From Myxococcales bacterium (lineage in GTDB: Bacteria > Myxococcota_A > Polyangia > GCA-2747355): 34,271 bases of DNA. Position 1 is the first letter of the stretch; each line of letters opens with the position of its first letter. The stretch is from the NCBI GenBank assembly GCA_020431405.1, contig JAGQIK010000477.1, positions 1-34,271 of the forward strand. The letters run 5' to 3'. The notes beneath the pieces are model-generated. The model saw only the letters and a program-made list of their open reading frames with translations, did not search any database and was not told the origin of the DNA. Positions 32,087 through 34,271 of this stretch are shown here, in pieces. The position numbers were made by a program, and so were the translations under genes.

Positions 32087-32674
32087 TCAGCGGCGCCCCT
32101 CTTCGAACTGGTGGCGCTTCTGGAAGGCTTCGAAGACCGGCCTGCCGCTCGAGAGCCGCTCGACTTCTTCGTCGTCGATCTCGTAGTCGGTGGTGAAGCT
32201 GAGCCCCTCTTCGTAGAGGTACTGGCCCGCTTCGTCGTCCTCGACGTACTCCCTGACGGTCTTGCCTTTGTAGCGGTCCTTGTGGATGGCCTCGAGGCTC
32301 ATGCGCCGTTCGAGCCAGCTCATGTTCTCGCCGAAGTACTCGCGAAAGAGCGCGAGGTCTTCGTCGAGGTTCTCGAACTGCTCGGGGAAGCGGGTGGGGT
32401 ACTCGCTGATAGCGTCACCGCCCATGTCGAGCAGCGCCTTGAGCGACAGCCGCAGCGCTACCACGTCGTCTGTGAAGCCGACGATGCCGATGTGGTCGGG
32501 GATCGGATCCGCCGGCGAGAGGCAGTAGATCACGGCGCCCGTCGCGAGGAAGCGGGCGTCAGCCGGTAGGTCTTCGTCGGTCATGGCCTCGAAGACAGCT
32601 TTCAGGTCGTAGGGCAGGTTCACCAACAGCTCACGCATTCGGCTGACAAACCGTTGCTCGAGCGACGCGCTCAT
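32087..32674 (-). CDS. DUF1232 (YkvA-like) protein
   Basis: A 195-aa protein. Residues about 36-85 form the DUF1232/YkvA domain (LPADARFLATGAVIYCLSPA, DPIPDHIGIVGFTDDVVALR), with the family's conserved Y..SP.D.IPD and G..DD signatures. The remaining ~105 residues are acidic and helical and are not recognised. The function of YkvA proteins is not established. AGAGGAG precedes the ATG. It is upstream of murI and divergent from the Ala/Gln-rich protein gene. Confidence 0.85.
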   Translation of the reverse strand: MSASLEQRFVSRMRELLVNLPYDLKAVFEAMTDEDLPADARFLATGAVIYCLSPADPIPDHIGIVGFTDDVVALRLSLKALLDMGGDAISEYPTRFPEQFENLDEDLALFREYFGENMSWLERRMSLEAIHKDRYKGKTVREYVEDDEAGQYLYEEGLSFTTDYEIDDEEVERLSSGRPVFEAFQKRHQFEEGRR

Positions 32675-32850
32675 CGTCTGTGACTCCTCTCGTAGCCAGT
32701 GAAGTGGAAGGGGTTTTGTAACACGCAGACGCGCTTGGCGATAGTGAGCACCCAGTGTTACGATTGTTCGCCCGACACGTGTATTTCCTCAGCGAAATCC
32801 CGCGATAGCGCGGCGTCGTGGTTCTTCAGAGCAGCCGAGAGGCGCGGTAG
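32675..32850. promoter_or_regulatory. Divergent intergenic region with an inverted repeat
   Basis: 176 bp between divergent starts. GTAACAC (32718-32724) and GTGTTAC (32755-32761) form a 7-bp inverted repeat spaced by 30 bp, about three helical turns, as expected for a looped or dimeric operator. No clear -10/-35 pair was identified. Confidence 0.4.
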
Positions 32851-34271
32851 ATGGCATCGCGGCCACCGCTACGTGGCTATAACCACAACATCCGATATCG
32901 AAATCGGATCTATCACGTCCAGACCGAAGACTCGGGCGTTGATACGCCGCATTTATTCACGCACCTCTATCACGGTGGCGTGATCATCGGCAGCTGCAAG
33001 AGTGACTACTCCGAGCTCGTGACGCAGGACGGCCACGAGCCGCGCGTCAAGAAGATGATGCAGGAGCAGCACAAGGCGCTGATGAAGGACCTGCGCCGCG
33101 GCGAGTTCGACGACAAGATCGTCGCCGTCTTCGGCGATCTCGACGGCGACGAGGCCGAGCTCGAGCGCAAGAGCAACAAGAAGAAGCGCACGGGCATCGA
33201 GCTCGATGTGCCCGAGGAGGTGGCGCGCGCCGCGCAGGCCGCCGCCGAGGGCATCGTCTCGCACGACACCGATCCCGACGCGACGATCGATGCCGCGGAG
33301 AAATCGTCGCAAGGGTCGGCGCCGAGCATCGACGAGGCTGCGGCGGCTGCAGCGGAGGCCGAGGCCGAGGCGCGCGAAGCCGAGGCGCGCGCGGCAGCAG
33401 CCGCCGAAGCGCAGGCGCAGGCTGCCGCGGCGCAGGCGCAGGCTGCCGCCGAGGCGCAGGCTGCTGCGGCGGCCGAGGCGCAAGCGCGAGCTGCCGCCGA
33501 CGCGCAGGCTGCCGCCGAAGCGCAGGCTGCTGCTGCGGCCGCGGCCGAGGCGCAAGCGCAGGCTGCCGCCGAGGCGCAGGCTGTCGCCGAGGCGCAGGCC
33601 GTCGCCGATGCGCAGGCTGCGGCCGACGCGCAGGCTTTCGAAGAGGCGCAGTCCGCGCGAGACACGATCCGTCCGCCGTCGCGGCCCCGCGTTCGCATCC
33701 GACCGCCATCGGTCGAAGGCGAGATGGTGCGCACGCCGCCCGACGGCACGCCCGCGGTCAAGCCGCGCCCGCGCCGTGACACCCTCGCCGATGACCTGCC
33801 ACCGGTGGTTCTGCCGCCGCCCGTGCCGGACGACGCGCCGCGCACCTACTCGGCACGTCTCAAGGCGCCCCCCAGCGTGGCGATGGAGCCCGATCTGCAG
33901 GTCGAGGTCTCGGCGCAGCGCGCCGAGTCGACGCCGCAGTTGCCCACCATCGCGCTCGACGAGGGCGCACCGGCGATCTCGCGCGAGCACCGCCAGGTCG
34001 ACGATGGCGTGACGTCGTACTCGATGAAGCCGGCGCGCGCCGAAGCGCCGTTTCGCACCGAGTCGGCGCGCATGCCGCAGGGGCGAACGCCGCAAGCGAC
34101 GCCGCGCGGCACGCGCCGCACGCCGCAGCCGCCCCGCGCCCAGCCGCGCGAGCGCGCGCACACGCGCGGCCGCGGCAGCAGCCCCTTCGATTCGCCGCTG
34201 CCGCGCGAGAGCCGCCTCGAGTCTCCGCAGCAGGTGATGGATCGCGCCGGGCGTAAGCGTGCTGGTGTGTA
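32851..34271 (+). CDS. Myxobacterial-type protein with conserved N-terminal domain and Ala/Gln/Glu repeat, 3' partial
   Basis: The frame begins at ATG (MASRPPLRGYNHNIRYRNRI) and is open to the right edge, 473 codons so far. Residues 9-85 carry a motif I know from many Myxococcota proteins: N..R...R.YHVQTED.G...PH..THL.HGG.II, followed by a helix rich in EQHKALMKDLRRG and FDDKI. From about 160 to 270 the chain is a regular A/Q/E repeat (AEAQAQAAAEAQA), probably a long helix. After that it is Pro/Arg-rich and likely disordered. There is no signal peptide. The function is unknown. It is divergent from the DUF1232 gene. Confidence 0.78.
   Translation, partial: MASRPPLRGYNHNIRYRNRIYHVQTEDSGVDTPHLFTHLYHGGVIIGSCKSDYSELVTQDGHEPRVKKMMQEQHKALMKDLRRGEFDDKIVAVFGDLDGDEAELERKSNKKKRTGIELDVPEEVARAAQAAAEGIVSHDTDPDATIDAAEKSSQGSAPSIDEAAAAAAEAEAEAREAEARAAAAAEAQAQAAAAQAQAAAEAQAAAAAEAQARAAADAQAAAEAQAAAAAAAEAQAQAAAEAQAVAEAQAVADAQAAADAQAFEEAQSARDTIRPPSRPRVRIRPPSVEGEMVRTPPDGTPAVKPRPRRDTLADDLPPVVLPPPVPDDAPRTYSARLKAPPSVAMEPDLQVEVSAQRAESTPQLPTIALDEGAPAISREHRQVDDGVTSYSMKPARAEAPFRTESARMPQGRTPQATPRGTRRTPQPPRAQPRERAHTRGRGSSPFDSPLPRESRLESPQQVMDRAGRKRAGV

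Overview
The window is very GC-rich and densely coding, with long antisense open frames shadowing most genes. Its content points to a member of the Myxococcota (myxobacteria and relatives): FHA and PilZ fusions, Roadblock/LC7 and DUF4388 signalling proteins, an MglA-like GTPase, TIGR02996 leucine-rich-repeat proteins, and Asp/Ser/Pro-rich lipoproteins with cysteine-rich domains. No rRNA, tRNA, CRISPR array or transposase was recognised. The assignment rests on gene content only.

Left part (1-10118). A dipeptidyl-peptidase III-like protein that appears to have lost all its zinc ligands enters from the left edge. It is followed on the same strand by a ligase-associated exonuclease, an ATP-dependent DNA ligase and a TIGR02996/LRR protein. 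On the opposite strand lie an FHA-zinc ribbon-PilZ protein, an SPFH/GYF_2 protein and an HtrA-like protein whose catalytic serine is alanine. A LuxR-type regulator with a degenerate receiver is divergent from the latter.

Central part (10119-21495). A small Roadblock-like gene (+) converges on a secreted CBM25-esterase. Then comes a leftward block (20566 to 12056) of eight tightly packed genes: histidine kinase, response regulator-DUF4388-Roadblock protein, free Roadblock protein, MshEN-like protein, MFS transporter, a fusion of a PstB-like ABC ATPase to a dual-specificity phosphatase, an MglA-like GTPase with a long Glu/Ala/Lys-rich helix and hydrophobic tail, and a VOC-like protein. Several genes overlap by ATGA. 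This is the best candidate for an undescribed system: a two-component input, Roadblock proteins of the type that regulate small GTPases, a GTPase, and a phosphatase/ATPase fusion. A NarL-type regulator is divergent from its first gene.

Right part (21544-34271). A membrane protein with a spermidine-synthase-like domain, NAD-dependent DNA ligase LigA and a SMUG1-type uracil-DNA glycosylase are followed by a run of three lipoproteins and a methyltransferase with 1-nt TGATG overlaps. Between these and murI (glutamate racemase) lies a compact unit with a near-consensus promoter, a leader hairpin, a small reading frame broken by one in-frame TAG, and a perfect-stem terminator. A DUF1232 protein follows murI. 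A myxobacterial-type protein with a long Ala/Gln/Glu repeat runs off the right edge.
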